The notes under the pieces are model-generated. The model saw nothing but the letters and a program-made list of their open reading frames with translations, was not told where the DNA came from and searched no databases. Shown here piece after piece: positions 32,477 through 41,623 of a stretch of 42,958 nucleotides of DNA. Where the stretch lies: the NCBI GenBank assembly GCA_029564935.1, contig JAKQPD010000206.1:1-42958 (forward strand), written 5' to 3'. The position numbers and the translations under genes are program-made. The stretch is from Bacteroidota bacterium (GTDB lineage: Bacteria > Bacteroidota > Bacteroidia > Bacteroidales > VadinHA17). Each line of letters begins with the position of its first letter. Position 1 is the stretch's first letter.

Positions 32477-33418
32477 CTATATATTTATTGAAGGAAGGAT
32501 TTTTCTTCTTCCATGGATCTCGCGGTAGGTACAGAACAAACAAACTTTATAGAAGCGGAACAGCCATAGTTGCGGATTGGATGAATCAATTTTAATCTCC
32601 ATTCTCTCCCTATACCTTATATATATACCTGCCAGAATAAGTGTAAGTCTGAATATTCTCAGAATATTATAGATCTGGAGCATCCTTACAGTTGCTGAGA
32701 ATCCGATCTTATCAGTGACCATATCGTACAGCTTGCTGAGATTTTCTATTCCAAGCTTGGTTTTATTGAGAAATTCCCTGTTTGATTCAATGCCTTCGTG
32801 AAGAAGTCCGTTATCTATATGATGAATTTTAATACCGGCTTTTTTAAGCTGGTAGCTCATAAGGGTATCCTCATGACCATATTGTCTGAGATCCTCGTTA
32901 AATCTTAACTTGGAGAAAATTGTCCGGTCAAACAGTACGTTGAATGTCGAGAATTTCTGATAAGGGCGCTTATTTCTGTCAGATGCCTTTAGTTCATCTT
33001 TCTTGCGTCCGTATTTCCACCGTAGTATCTTATCAGGATCTCCGGGAGGGCTTTTATGATAGATTACACCACCGCATGCAACTCTGGCATAAGACATTAC
33101 AGGTATCCATTTATGTAAATATGCTTCAGCAGTAGCGGGTACCATGGTGTCGGCATCAATGAAAAGAAGAAAATCGCCTTTTGCTTCCAGAGCGAGCCTG
33201 TTGCGTATTGCAGCCCTGCCAATATTTACAGGAGAGTCAATCACCCTTACTCCATCCCCTTCAAGGGTTTTGTATTTTGCCGTGTATTCAGGAGATGAAC
33301 CGTCATTTCCTATTATTATTTCTGCAAGCTCCGGGATCCTCCCGATACAGCTTTTCATGCTGTATACGAGAGCTATTATATCATAGTCACATACCGGAAT
33401 TAGCATGGAAATAGTCAT
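32477..33418 (-). CDS. Glycosyltransferase family 2
   Basis: This 313-residue protein has a GT-A catalytic domain: the start SMLIPVCDYD, EIIIGNDGSSPEY (about 33-45), the metal-binding LLFIDADTMVP (DxD, about 83-93), VACGGVIYHK and FNEDLRQYGHEDTLMSYQLKKAG (about 173-195, the ED-containing acceptor/base motif). The last 100 residues contain amphipathic or partly membrane-bound helices (MLQIYNILRIFRLTLILAGIYI). It transfers a sugar from a nucleotide-sugar donor to an unknown acceptor. The gene stands alone, 87 bases upstream of yihY on the same strand. Confidence 0.9.
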   Translation of the reverse strand: MTISMLIPVCDYDIIALVYSMKSCIGRIPELAEIIIGNDGSSPEYTAKYKTLEGDGVRVIDSPVNIGRAAIRNRLALEAKGDFLLFIDADTMVPATAEAYLHKWIPVMSYARVACGGVIYHKSPPGDPDKILRWKYGRKKDELKASDRNKRPYQKFSTFNVLFDRTIFSKLRFNEDLRQYGHEDTLMSYQLKKAGIKIHHIDNGLLHEGIESNREFLNKTKLGIENLSKLYDMVTDKIGFSATVRMLQIYNILRIFRLTLILAGIYIRYRERMEIKIDSSNPQLWLFRFYKVCLFCTYREIHGRRKILPSINI

Positions 33419-33538
33419 CTGCCCTACCCTTGATTTAGCAGGTCAAATTTACGATTAATTTCCGAATATAGTTTGTTAAGCTATTTTGCCAAAGAAAAAG
33501 CAATGACTATTTTTGTAACCATTCTGATAAAGGACTCT

Positions 33539-34957
33539 ATGAAAAAGTTAAATCCGCTGATAATTCTTATTCTCTTTCCATTGATAGCATGCAGCCAGGT
33601 GAAACCCGGCTATGAAATTCGGATCACAATTAACGGATTGAGAGATTCGTCAATTTATCTTGCTTACCATTATGGAGACAAACAATATATAACAGATACA
33701 ACCAGGCTGGATACCAAGGGGCAAGGGGTATTTTCAGGAAAGGAATCTTTACCGCAGGGTATTTATATGGTAGTTTTGCCAGGACGCAAGTACTTTGAGG
33801 TTCTCATGGCTGAAAATCAGCATTTTTCAGCCTCCTGTAACCACGCAGATTTCTTTAATACACTCAAATTTTCCGGATCTGATATCAATTCAGCATTCAT
33901 TGACTACCAGAAACACTGGGTATTGATGCAGAAAGAAGCCACATCAATTGCGAACAGGGTCAGGGAAAACAAGACCAACAGCGATTCGTTGAAAATACTA
34001 GTCGCTAAACAAAAAGAATATGAGGAGCAGATGAAATCATATCTCAGGAATGTTGTCAAAAAGAATGAACCAAACCTTCTGGCAGTTCTTGTAAGGTCAA
34101 TGTTACCGCTGGAAGTTCCGGACTTCAATGTACCTGCAGGAACCCACAATCCCGACTCGGTAAAATGGGTAAGAAAATATAATTATAACAAGGATCACTT
34201 CTTTGATAATATTGATCTGGCAGATGAAAGGATACTGAGGACTCCGATATTTCAGGCAAGACTGGATGCTTTTTTCAGAAATGTGGTCATCCAGTCACCT
34301 GATTCGATAAACAGGGAAATTGATAAACTGATAAGGAAGTGTGAAACGAATCCAAAAATATTCCAGTTTGTTTCTGTTTATTTGTTCAATCACTTCAGGG
34401 AAAGTGAAATAATGGGTCATGATGCTGTGCTTGTTAAGCTTGCTGATGATATTTACCTGTCAGGTAAAGCAGACTGGGTAACTCAGGAATTTAAAGATGA
34501 TCTTCGCAAACAGGTCGAACTATTGAGGCACAACCTGATCGGGATGAAAGCCCAAAATCTGGTTATGGATTCATACAAGGGGATTTTTGTAGCTCTTGAT
34601 GATATTGATAAGGAATTCACCATTTTATACTTCTGGGAGCCGAATTGCGGACATTGCAAAGAAGCAACTCCCAAGCTTAAGGCATATTATGACAAAGCCA
34701 GGAATGATGGTATTGAGATTTTTTCCGTCTGTACAACAAGCAATAAGCAGGAATGGACAAAATATATTGAGGATAATAATCTCACGTGGATAAATGGCTG
34801 GGATCCCAATCGCAGCACCCACTTTGATTATTACTATAATGTTCAGTCCACCCCTATGATCTATATCCTTGACAGGAATAAAAAGATCATAGCCAAGAAA
34901 CTATCAGTGGACGATATTCCATCTTTCATAGAAAATTACCGAAAATACTTCAGGTAA
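33539..34957 (+). CDS. Thioredoxin-like lipoprotein (DUF4369/DUF5106-type) with CGHC active site
   Basis: From the ATG at 33539 the 472-residue protein begins with a lipoprotein signal ending LIACSQ (Cys18); the frame extends 22 codons further upstream, but that start would bury the signal. The N-terminal beta-rich part (ITINGLRDSSIYLAYHYGDKQYITDTTRLDTKGQGVFSG) is of the DUF4369 type. A helical middle (about 120-320) resembles DUF5106. The C-terminal thioredoxin fold has FWEPNCGHCKEATP (CxxC near residue 370) and the cis-proline motif STPMIYIL. Such proteins are periplasmic reductases or disulfide managers in Bacteroidota. It converges with btuD after 39 bases. Confidence 0.88.
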   Translation: MKKLNPLIILILFPLIACSQVKPGYEIRITINGLRDSSIYLAYHYGDKQYITDTTRLDTKGQGVFSGKESLPQGIYMVVLPGRKYFEVLMAENQHFSASCNHADFFNTLKFSGSDINSAFIDYQKHWVLMQKEATSIANRVRENKTNSDSLKILVAKQKEYEEQMKSYLRNVVKKNEPNLLAVLVRSMLPLEVPDFNVPAGTHNPDSVKWVRKYNYNKDHFFDNIDLADERILRTPIFQARLDAFFRNVVIQSPDSINREIDKLIRKCETNPKIFQFVSVYLFNHFRESEIMGHDAVLVKLADDIYLSGKADWVTQEFKDDLRKQVELLRHNLIGMKAQNLVMDSYKGIFVALDDIDKEFTILYFWEPNCGHCKEATPKLKAYYDKARNDGIEIFSVCTTSNKQEWTKYIEDNNLTWINGWDPNRSTHFDYYYNVQSTPMIYILDRNKKIIAKKLSVDDIPSFIENYRKYFR

Positions 34958-34996
34958 GCTGTTTACGGGATAAAAATGTAGTTATCACCGGATCTC

Positions 34997-35998
34997 TTAT
35001 GATTTCAGTAGTCTTACCAGGTCATATAGAGTTTTACATTCAGTTATTGTTCTGTCAGTGTGGAGAATCCATCCTGAATTCCCTGAAGGTAATTTTACTT
35101 TCAGAGTCAACAGTCTGTCAGTGACTCTGAAGCCTGCTCTTTGCAGGGCTTTTATTGTCTGAAACCGGATACGGCTATCTTCACCTTCAACCTGAATTTC
35201 AGGAAATAATGCAGAATTGTTGTCAGATATCCCTTCTTCCGGATTAAAGCCTTTGAGTCCGGTATCAAACAGGCAGTCAAAAGCATTTGCCAGGTTCAGG
35301 TCCTCAGGAGCTCCCTGGATAATACCACTGGCGGTTACCAGCCAGATCTTATCAGCCTGATTTACAGCAATATTAAAATCGTGAGTGGAAAAAATGACTG
35401 TTTTTCCTCCTGAAGTAAGTTCTTTCATGAGGTTAATGATACCGTACTTTCCTGAAATATCAAGGAATGCCATCGGTTCATCCATTATCATAATATCTGT
35501 ATCCTGGGCCAGAACCCTTGCAATCATTGTTCTCTGGCGTTCACCATCAGAAAGTTCTGAAATGAGCCTGTTCTCAAATCCCGGGAGTCCGGCTTTAGCT
35601 ATCGCTGACCTGATAATCAGATCAGCTGCTGAATCAATATGTCCGATCCAGTTTGTATGAGGGAACCTGCCAAGGGCTACAAGATCATATACTCTCATAT
35701 GGCTGACCCTGACAATATCAGTTGAAATATACCCGACAGTTTTAGCGTATTTTAATCTGGAGAAACCTTCAGTTATTTCATTATTTATCAACACCAGTCC
35801 TCCGAGTGGTTTCTGTAATCCTGCAACAGATCTCAGAAGTGTACTTTTTCCAATTCCGTTTCTACCCATGATTGCGATCAGCTCGCCTGTATTTGCCGAT
35901 GCATCAAGCGGAGGGAGCAGTGACATTGACCTCTTCCCCGAAGCATAACCGATCAGAAGGGATTTTATCTTTAATATTTCGGGAAGCATCTTGTTCAT
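34997..35998 (-). CDS. btuD: Cobalamin ABC transporter ATP-binding protein with C-terminal extension
   Basis: This 333-residue ATPase of the FecE/BtuD type has Walker A GRNGIGKSTLL (about 42-52), the signature LSDGERQRTMIARVLAQD (about 148-165), Walker B DIMIMDEPMAFLD and the switch histidine in IFSTHDFNIA. Its first about 250 residues are a normal ATPase. The last about 80 (from FNPEEGIS) form an extra domain, with FPEIQVEGEDSRIRFQTIKALQRAGFRVTD, of unknown role. Specificity for cobalamin comes from context: it is the last gene of the riboswitch-controlled operon, abutting the permease gene. Confidence 0.88.
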   Translation of the reverse strand: MNKMLPEILKIKSLLIGYASGKRSMSLLPPLDASANTGELIAIMGRNGIGKSTLLRSVAGLQKPLGGLVLINNEITEGFSRLKYAKTVGYISTDIVRVSHMRVYDLVALGRFPHTNWIGHIDSAADLIIRSAIAKAGLPGFENRLISELSDGERQRTMIARVLAQDTDIMIMDEPMAFLDISGKYGIINLMKELTSGGKTVIFSTHDFNIAVNQADKIWLVTASGIIQGAPEDLNLANAFDCLFDTGLKGFNPEEGISDNNSALFPEIQVEGEDSRIRFQTIKALQRAGFRVTDRLLTLKVKLPSGNSGWILHTDRTITECKTLYDLVRLLKS

Positions 35999-37074
35999 CA
36001 GAACAATTCAGAGTTTTTGTTCCTTCGAAGGATAAGCCACATAACCACAGGTATTCCGATAAGTGATGTTACCGAATTAACCGGCAGGACATTTTCCGAG
36101 CCGGGTAATTGTGACAGAATGTCGCTTATCAGCATAATGATTGCACCTGTGAAGATGGTTCCCGGAACCAGCAGTCTGTGGTCGGATGTTCTGATCAGAT
36201 TCCGGACAATATGTGGTACAGCTATTCCGATAAATGCCACAGGACCGCAAAATGCGGTAACGCTGCCTGCAAGTATGCTTGTTGATGAGAAAATGACAAC
36301 TCTGGCAAAGCGGACATTCAGTCCGATGCTTGATGCATAATTTTCACCAATAAGCAGAGCATTCAGCATTTTGACAGAAAAAAGACATAATAGTACACCT
36401 GCTCCGACCGACAATGCAAGCACATTCAGCTGGCTCCGGGAAAGGTTTCCCAGGCTTCCCATCGTCCATACAACATAAGCTTTCAGCATTGTCTCATTGC
36501 TGAAGTACTGCAGAATGCTTACAACAGCTGAGATACCGCTTGCGAGCATCATCCCCGTTATCAGGATAGTCATTATGTCCCTCACCCTCGACGAGATGAA
36601 CATTATCAGTAGCATAACGGATCCTGCTCCTGCCCAGGCAGCTGAAACTATCATCCAGCTGCCCGATGAATGAATATTTCCGGACTCAAATCCCGATGAA
36701 AAGCCCAGAACGACAAGGGCTACACCCAGTCCTGCTCCGGAACTGACTCCAAGGACATATGGTCCAGCCATTGGGTTCCTGAATATTGTCTGCATCTGCA
36801 GTCCGCTAAGCGATAATGCTATACCTGCAAGAATAGCTGTAAATGCTTTAGGCAGACGGAATTTAAAAATAAGAGTCTCGGTATTAAGATCCGCTTCACC
36901 TGTAAAAGCTTTTATAACATCTCCGGGACTTATCGTCACAGATCCAAGAAAAATATCAAGGGCAAAGAAGACACATAACAGCAGGATCAGTATTGGGATT
37001 AACCACCTCCTGGTCATTGCTGACAGATCTTCAGGATATTGTTTCAGGTCAACTGTTCCCGGCTGCATTATCAT
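35998..37074 (-). CDS. btuC: Cobalamin ABC transporter permease (FecCD/BtuC family)
   Basis: This 358-residue membrane protein has about ten helices and the FecCD signatures: FRLPKAFTAILAGIALSLSGLQMQTIFRNPMAGPYVLGVSSGAGLG (about 68-113), GMMLASGISAV, VWTMGSLGNLSRSQL, AVTAFCGPVAFIGIAVPHIVRNLIRTSDHRLLVPGTIFTGAIIML and LPVNSVTSLIGIPVVMWLI. It imports cobalamin from the periplasm with BtuD and BtuF. The start overlaps the btuF stop by 4 bases and the stop touches the btuD start, consistent with one polycistronic message. Confidence 0.92.
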   Translation of the reverse strand: MIMQPGTVDLKQYPEDLSAMTRRWLIPILILLLCVFFALDIFLGSVTISPGDVIKAFTGEADLNTETLIFKFRLPKAFTAILAGIALSLSGLQMQTIFRNPMAGPYVLGVSSGAGLGVALVVLGFSSGFESGNIHSSGSWMIVSAAWAGAGSVMLLIMFISSRVRDIMTILITGMMLASGISAVVSILQYFSNETMLKAYVVWTMGSLGNLSRSQLNVLALSVGAGVLLCLFSVKMLNALLIGENYASSIGLNVRFARVVIFSSTSILAGSVTAFCGPVAFIGIAVPHIVRNLIRTSDHRLLVPGTIFTGAIIMLISDILSQLPGSENVLPVNSVTSLIGIPVVMWLILRRNKNSELF

Positions 37075-38231
37075 TCAATTTTTCTGTAATAGACAAGTTC
37101 ATGATCCGGGAAAAGGTCCGGATGCAGGATTGATGCAATATCCTTAAGGATTATGTGTGGCTTTAACGTACCGCTTTCCCAGTAATCATTTCCTCCCGAC
37201 GAATTAAGACGCTTATTATTATTAAACAGCTTCCCTGCGATATAGGGAGGGACTGAACCAAGCCTCGGTTCTACAGATACTATCTCTTCTTTTGTAAGAA
37301 CATTTCCGATATTTAACCAAAAATCAGCATCAAGTGATTTTAAATAAACATTTTCCAGACCATAGGGCATTGATACGGTTGATTCTGTACTTTCCCAGAT
37401 ATATTTTCCTCCTGCATCTTCTATCAGTCTGCTTATATAGGAATTTCCGGGAGATATATACCATGTATCACGAAAGGGCAGACCAAGCAACACTGCAGGC
37501 TCAGTTACAACATTTGCACTGATATACTCCTTAATGCCAATATATTCTGATTCAATTCCTGAAAACAAAGAATCTGCCAACTTCTCCTTAGAAAAGAGTG
37601 CCCCAAAAACCTTAATCCACTCTGCTTTTCCGAGAGGGTCTGTTTCAAGGTAATCGGCATTATACATCACCTTCGTCCCGAGCTCATAAATTTTGGAAAT
37701 GTACCCTGCAGATTCACTACCAATGCCATAGACCATTACAAGGTCGGGCGACGATTTTATTATGAGTTCGCTGTTTATTCCCGAGTCATAACCGATATCG
37801 TTTATAAGGCCATCCTGTATCCTTTTTGAGATCACTTCATCATAAACAAACCCTGATCCTGAAACACCGGTAATCCCCGACTCTTCTTCCAGAGCTCTGA
37901 TCATAGCCAGATGAGTAGTTGACATGCAGATGATTCTTTTAACTGGTACATTTATAATGCGGGACGGATCAACCTTAAGCTTACGGACGGCTTCGTCTTT
38001 TACAAGATAATACTGATGAATTACATTTCCTGTACCCTGCCAAGGATCAATAATATTGAGAACTGTACAGCTGTCTGTCTCAAGAAGAGTAAAACGTTCA
38101 GCATAAGTAACTCTGTCAGAATGGAATTTAATGCCCCCTTGTTTACGGCTCTCATTGAGGGTACATGAAACCGCCGATAAAACCAACGTTAATATAAAAA
38201 GTCCGGTCTTTATAGAAAAAAAATTCTTCAT
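37071..38231 (-). CDS. btuF: Cobalamin-binding ABC substrate-binding lipoprotein
   Basis: This 386-residue protein has a lipoprotein signal (FILTLVLSAVSC, Cys23) and the two-lobed periplasmic binding fold used for corrinoids and siderophores: VPVKRIICMSTTHLAMIRALEEESGITGVSG (about 97-127), SPDLVMVYGIGSE and RLIEDAGGKYIWESTESTVSMPYGLENVYLKSLDADFWLNIG. It would hand cobalamin delivered by BtuB to BtuCD. The assignment to cobalamin is by operon position; by sequence alone a siderophore-binding protein would be equally plausible. It begins 8 bases after btuG. Confidence 0.88.
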   Translation of the reverse strand: MKNFFSIKTGLFILTLVLSAVSCTLNESRKQGGIKFHSDRVTYAERFTLLETDSCTVLNIIDPWQGTGNVIHQYYLVKDEAVRKLKVDPSRIINVPVKRIICMSTTHLAMIRALEEESGITGVSGSGFVYDEVISKRIQDGLINDIGYDSGINSELIIKSSPDLVMVYGIGSESAGYISKIYELGTKVMYNADYLETDPLGKAEWIKVFGALFSKEKLADSLFSGIESEYIGIKEYISANVVTEPAVLLGLPFRDTWYISPGNSYISRLIEDAGGKYIWESTESTVSMPYGLENVYLKSLDADFWLNIGNVLTKEEIVSVEPRLGSVPPYIAGKLFNNNKRLNSSGGNDYWESGTLKPHIILKDIASILHPDLFPDHELVYYRKIE

Positions 38232-38239
38232 TACGGGAT

Positions 38240-39301
38240 TTATTCCATAATATGTCCCGATTCAACCATAAAGCTTAAGCAACCCGGAATAATTCCGGTA
38301 GCATATGAATTCTTAAGGTTTCCCCTTCTGTTGTAAATGAGCAATACCCCGTTTTGTTTGTAATCTGCTGCATCGGTTGCCACTATATCACCGTTTACAG
38401 GATTTATACCAATCTTGTAAAAAAGATGATCGTCATCCCCGATCAGAGGATCGGCAGGTAATTCCGCAGCATCTGTTCTCATACACCTTATTCCGTTCTC
38501 TATATAAAATAAGGTATCACCGTCACCGTCAGCCTGAAGGCACAAGGGAGAGCTTTCAAGGGCCGGGAAAACGTGACGTCTGGCGATAACATGGCTCTGA
38601 GGATTTATCCCGACAAGTTCAGCAAATGTATCCCTTTTCCAGCCACCGTTGCAAAGTACCCACACTAAACCTTTATTATCAACAACCATACTTTCAGGTT
38701 CTTTCCCAACTTCTACCGAGTCGATTAGTAAATCCGTTGTTGTATCAATTATAAATACTTCATTCCCTTCAAGCCAGTTGGCGATGAAAGCCTTCTGATT
38801 TATTACTACAGCTGATTCAGATGTCTGATGAATATTTATATACCCTGATACCTTATTTTTCTTTAAATCAATTATCCTGACAGAGTCGGAATACATGCTT
38901 GTTACATAAGCTTTATCCTGGCCAGCCAGAACCAGGTTCCTGGGTGAGATCAGACCTGTTATTGTGGTAACAGATTCAAGACTCTTATTATTTATGACTT
39001 CAATCTTTTCAGAGTTATTGACAACTATATAAATATAATTACCATGGAAAAACATTGAGTATGGCACATCTCCGAGAGGCCTTCTGTTAACTGTTTCAAA
39101 GAGATTGTTATAGATCCTGGCAGAATCATATGAATAATATGTAAGGGATCCGTTACCCCAGCCAAAATTGCCTTCATTGAGTATAAATATTCCGTTTGCT
39201 GATACCAGAGATACAACGGGATCAACGGGACCGGGACCATCAATTCTGTCACAGGAAACAGTCAGAATAAACAATGCAAGGAAAATGATTGATTTGTTCA
39301 T
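38240..39301 (-). CDS. btuG: BtuG-like surface beta-propeller lipoprotein
   Basis: This 353-residue protein has a lipoprotein signal (IIFLALFILTVSCDRIDG, Cys17) followed by repeated beta-propeller blades of the YncE/DUF5074 type: NGIFILNEGNFGWGNGSLTYYSYD, YIYIVVNNSEKIEVINNKSLESVTTITGLISPRNLVLAG, AYVTSMYSDSVRIIDLKKNKVSGYI and VFIIDTTTDLLIDSVEVGKEPESMVVDNKGLVWVLC. In Bacteroides, BtuG is a surface-exposed propeller that binds vitamin B12 with very high affinity and covers BtuB. Its place directly after btuB under a cobalamin riboswitch supports the same role here. Confidence 0.85.
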   Translation of the reverse strand: MNKSIIFLALFILTVSCDRIDGPGPVDPVVSLVSANGIFILNEGNFGWGNGSLTYYSYDSARIYNNLFETVNRRPLGDVPYSMFFHGNYIYIVVNNSEKIEVINNKSLESVTTITGLISPRNLVLAGQDKAYVTSMYSDSVRIIDLKKNKVSGYINIHQTSESAVVINQKAFIANWLEGNEVFIIDTTTDLLIDSVEVGKEPESMVVDNKGLVWVLCNGGWKRDTFAELVGINPQSHVIARRHVFPALESSPLCLQADGDGDTLFYIENGIRCMRTDAAELPADPLIGDDDHLFYKIGINPVNGDIVATDAADYKQNGVLLIYNRRGNLKNSYATGIIPGCLSFMVESGHIME

Positions 39302-39307
39302 GATATT

Positions 39308-41200
39308 CTATTTTAGAATCCGGACTGATAATGAGATAAAATAAGCTCTGCCGGGTTGGGGATGATATGCAATTGTCTGGTAACTTTTGTTGAAAAGATT
39401 CTCAGTCCTGAAATTAATATCGGCAGATATTTTCTTCCAAAGGTCAGGCTTAAGACCAATAATTATGTTATTGAGAAAATAATCAGGCAGATATCCCGTA
39501 TTATCAGCAGTAATGTATCTTTTACCTGTAAAATCTGTTATCCAGAACAAATAAAGATCGCCATAGCTTATATGGATTGAGCTGTTAGCCTGATTTTCCG
39601 GGATATACATTAATTGTCCAGGTTCGTCTGCCTGATTGCGTGAGACCGACTTTGTATAAGAATAGCCGGCATTCAGTCTTATATTGAGAGGATCAGTTTC
39701 ATATTTAACAGAAACTATTGATTCAATGCCTGAAGAGTTCACCTTTCCTATATTTTCTGCAGTCCAGTATGCAAATTCCCCGGGTTTCCACTGGATCATA
39801 TCCCGGATCAAATTTGTGTAAAATGTTATCTCGGCATCTGCAGATAATGAGTTTGTAAAGCTCCGGCTTGTTTTAAATCCTGCTTCATATTGCCATGCAT
39901 ATTCATTCTTAAGATTTGAATTTCCTCCCGGATACCAGTAACGGTCATTCAGTGAAGGGATCCTTGAGTTCCTTGTCAGGCCTGTTTTGAAGAAATGTTC
40001 TTCTCCGGCAAATAGCCTGTATTCAAATCCGGTGGAAAAGTCGGGAATCAATAAAATTTGTCCGTCAATAATTTCCCTTATAAGAAAAGTTGTTCCTACG
40101 CGGTTATTTATTTTGCTCCGGGCCGATAGTGTAAGGGAACTGCTATTATAAGATATATTTTTATTGTAATTATTTGATTTAATGAAACTTAGTTCATCAG
40201 AAATGGTCAGCTTAATTTTCGAATGGTTTTTTATCATTGTTTCGAAACCACCATTAAGAGTAAAAGTATTTGCCAGGTTCCTTGAATCTATTGATGCTTT
40301 TAAGCTTGTATAGTCAAGCCTTGAAGCCATCCAGGCGCCATTCAAAAAGAAGTTCATATTACCTTTTTTCAGGTCATATCCCAGAAAACTCCTGAGTGAC
40401 TCATCGTATTGTTTTTCATCAGGTCCCGACTGAACAACCAGCATTGAACCGGGGAGATTACGGGATGTTGAATTGTACCAGATCAGGGCAGATAATACTC
40501 CCGATGCCTTCCTGTAGTAAAGTTCCTGGAGAAAAGATATTTGAGTCAACTGGCTGTTTTTTCTTGTTTCACGAACATGATCATTTCCTGCCACTTCGTT
40601 TATATACGGAAAATTATTTTCTGATGAGTTCATATATAACCTGGTCACAGTCTGGAAGGATTCATTTCCGGTTCTGAATTTAAGTGAACCTGCATAACGG
40701 CCGAAGCTACCTGCCCCGGTATTCAAGTATAAACCGGAGGTCTTGGACCACACCGGTTTATTTTCAAGGTTTATAGTTCCTCCGAATCCTCCCGGGCCAT
40801 CAATTATCGATGCGCCTCCATAGCTGAGAGTAATATTATCACTGATGCCTGGTGTAATGAGTGAGAAATCAGATTGTCCCAGCATCGGGCTGTTAATATT
40901 TATTCCGTTCCATGTCATACGGGTATGTGAAGCGCCTGCTCCCCTGAATGATGATGTAGCCGCACCACCATATCCATAACTTTTTATGAAAACCGGAGTA
41001 CATTCGGAAAGTAACTCGGAAAAAGACAAATGCCTGTATTTATCCTGAATGGCAGAGTCAATTTCTATTCTTTTAAAACCAGGTATATCGGAAGGGATTT
41101 GTTTACTTCTGATAATTATTTCGCTGATTTTAACAGTATCCTGCTGACTCTGAAGAGGCAGTGCAACAAGAATAAAAGCGCATAAGATGTTAATTTTCAA
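39308..41200 (-). CDS. btuB: TonB-dependent outer-membrane cobalamin receptor
   Basis: This 630-residue protein has a signal peptide (INILCAFILVALPLQSQ), a likely TonB box region (DTVKISEIIIRSKQ), the plug domain (about 40-150: FSELLSECTPVFIKSYGYGGAATSSFRGAGASHTRMTWNGININSPMLGQSDFSLITP) and a 22-strand-type barrel rich in alternating aromatic/polar strands, ending with an aromatic-terminated strand (AYFISLSVRILK). The size is close to E. coli BtuB (about 594 mature residues). It is the first gene after the cobalamin riboswitch and is followed by btuG after 6 bases. Confidence 0.93.
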   Translation of the reverse strand: MKINILCAFILVALPLQSQQDTVKISEIIIRSKQIPSDIPGFKRIEIDSAIQDKYRHLSFSELLSECTPVFIKSYGYGGAATSSFRGAGASHTRMTWNGININSPMLGQSDFSLITPGISDNITLSYGGASIIDGPGGFGGTINLENKPVWSKTSGLYLNTGAGSFGRYAGSLKFRTGNESFQTVTRLYMNSSENNFPYINEVAGNDHVRETRKNSQLTQISFLQELYYRKASGVLSALIWYNSTSRNLPGSMLVVQSGPDEKQYDESLRSFLGYDLKKGNMNFFLNGAWMASRLDYTSLKASIDSRNLANTFTLNGGFETMIKNHSKIKLTISDELSFIKSNNYNKNISYNSSSLTLSARSKINNRVGTTFLIREIIDGQILLIPDFSTGFEYRLFAGEEHFFKTGLTRNSRIPSLNDRYWYPGGNSNLKNEYAWQYEAGFKTSRSFTNSLSADAEITFYTNLIRDMIQWKPGEFAYWTAENIGKVNSSGIESIVSVKYETDPLNIRLNAGYSYTKSVSRNQADEPGQLMYIPENQANSSIHISYGDLYLFWITDFTGKRYITADNTGYLPDYFLNNIIIGLKPDLWKKISADINFRTENLFNKSYQTIAYHPQPGRAYFISLSVRILK

Positions 41201-41218
41201 TTCAGCAGGTCATTAAAT

Positions 41219-41258
41219 TAAAAAACCGGATCGAAATAATAACTACCCGTGACCGGTT
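41219..41258 (-). terminator. Intrinsic terminator in the btuB leader, probable riboswitch expression platform
   Basis: On the minus strand AACCGG (41258-41253) and CCGGTT (41229-41224) form a hairpin with adjacent TC/GA pairing, directly followed by a run of six T (41225-41220). It lies 20 bases before the btuB start and about 90 bases after the riboswitch aptamer. Premature termination when cobalamin is bound is the simplest reading. I have not worked out a matching antiterminator. Confidence 0.65.
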
Positions 41259-41339
41259 CTTTATTCAGTGTCAGCAGGAAGATAAGAGAGGTTCAGCAGA
41301 AATCTCTGAGCTTTTCTTCCCGAAAGCCTTGAATACAGG

Positions 41340-41545
41340 TTAGTCCGGCAGGTCTTCTGACTTGTCCCGGCCTTATGAAGCCTTCCCATCCCTCTTTTCG
41401 TCAAGAAAAAGCCGGACAGTGGCAGGTTATCATAAAACCATCATCCCGCCTGAGGCGGGATCGGGCATCACAGCAGCGGGTACTGTTGCGGATTCTTACC
41501 GCATTCCCTTTTCATCGCAATGAATCAATTTCAATGCAACACCAA
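41340..41545 (-). promoter_or_regulatory. Cobalamin riboswitch
   Basis: The minus strand contains the conserved cobalamin aptamer elements in order: AAAAGGGAATGCGGTAAGAA, then ATCCGCAACAGTACCCGC, TGCTGTGATG, GCCACTG, GGGATGGGAAGGC, and the B12 box AGTCAGAAGACCTGCC (minus-strand copy of 41347-41362). The peripheral arm between TGTGATG and GCCACTG contains the palindrome TCCCGCCTCAGGCGGGA. The aptamer lies about 140 bases upstream of btuB and controls the whole uptake operon. Exact ends are approximate. Confidence 0.93.
41443..41461. repeat. ATCCCGCCTGAGGCGGGAT palindrome inside the cobalamin riboswitch
   Basis: Perfect 9-base arms surround a single central base. The outer arm TCCCG...CGGGA is shared with the two palindromes in the tRNA relic at 29628-29672. 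It occupies a variable peripheral arm of the aptamer, so it can remain without breaking the core. Confidence 0.85.
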
Positions 41546-41552
41546 AACGAAA

Positions 41553-41560
41553 CAAAGATA
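41553..41560 (-). promoter_or_regulatory. Candidate -7 promoter element of the cobalamin operon
   Basis: The minus strand reads TATCTTTG, an exact match to TAnnTTTG, located just before the start of the riboswitch as expected. A TTTG at the -33 position is not clear. The LacI-family gene ends at 41624 on the same strand, so the operon needs its own promoter in this gap. Confidence 0.5.
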
Positions 41561-41623
41561 TAATATAATTCAATTTAACCTAATCGGGTATCAGGATAAA
41601 ATATGAACAGGTTTTTGAGTCTG

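Noticed and set aside
33473-33538. Longer start for the thioredoxin lipoprotein
   Set aside because: It would put 22 residues in front of a well-formed lipoprotein signal that begins at 33539.
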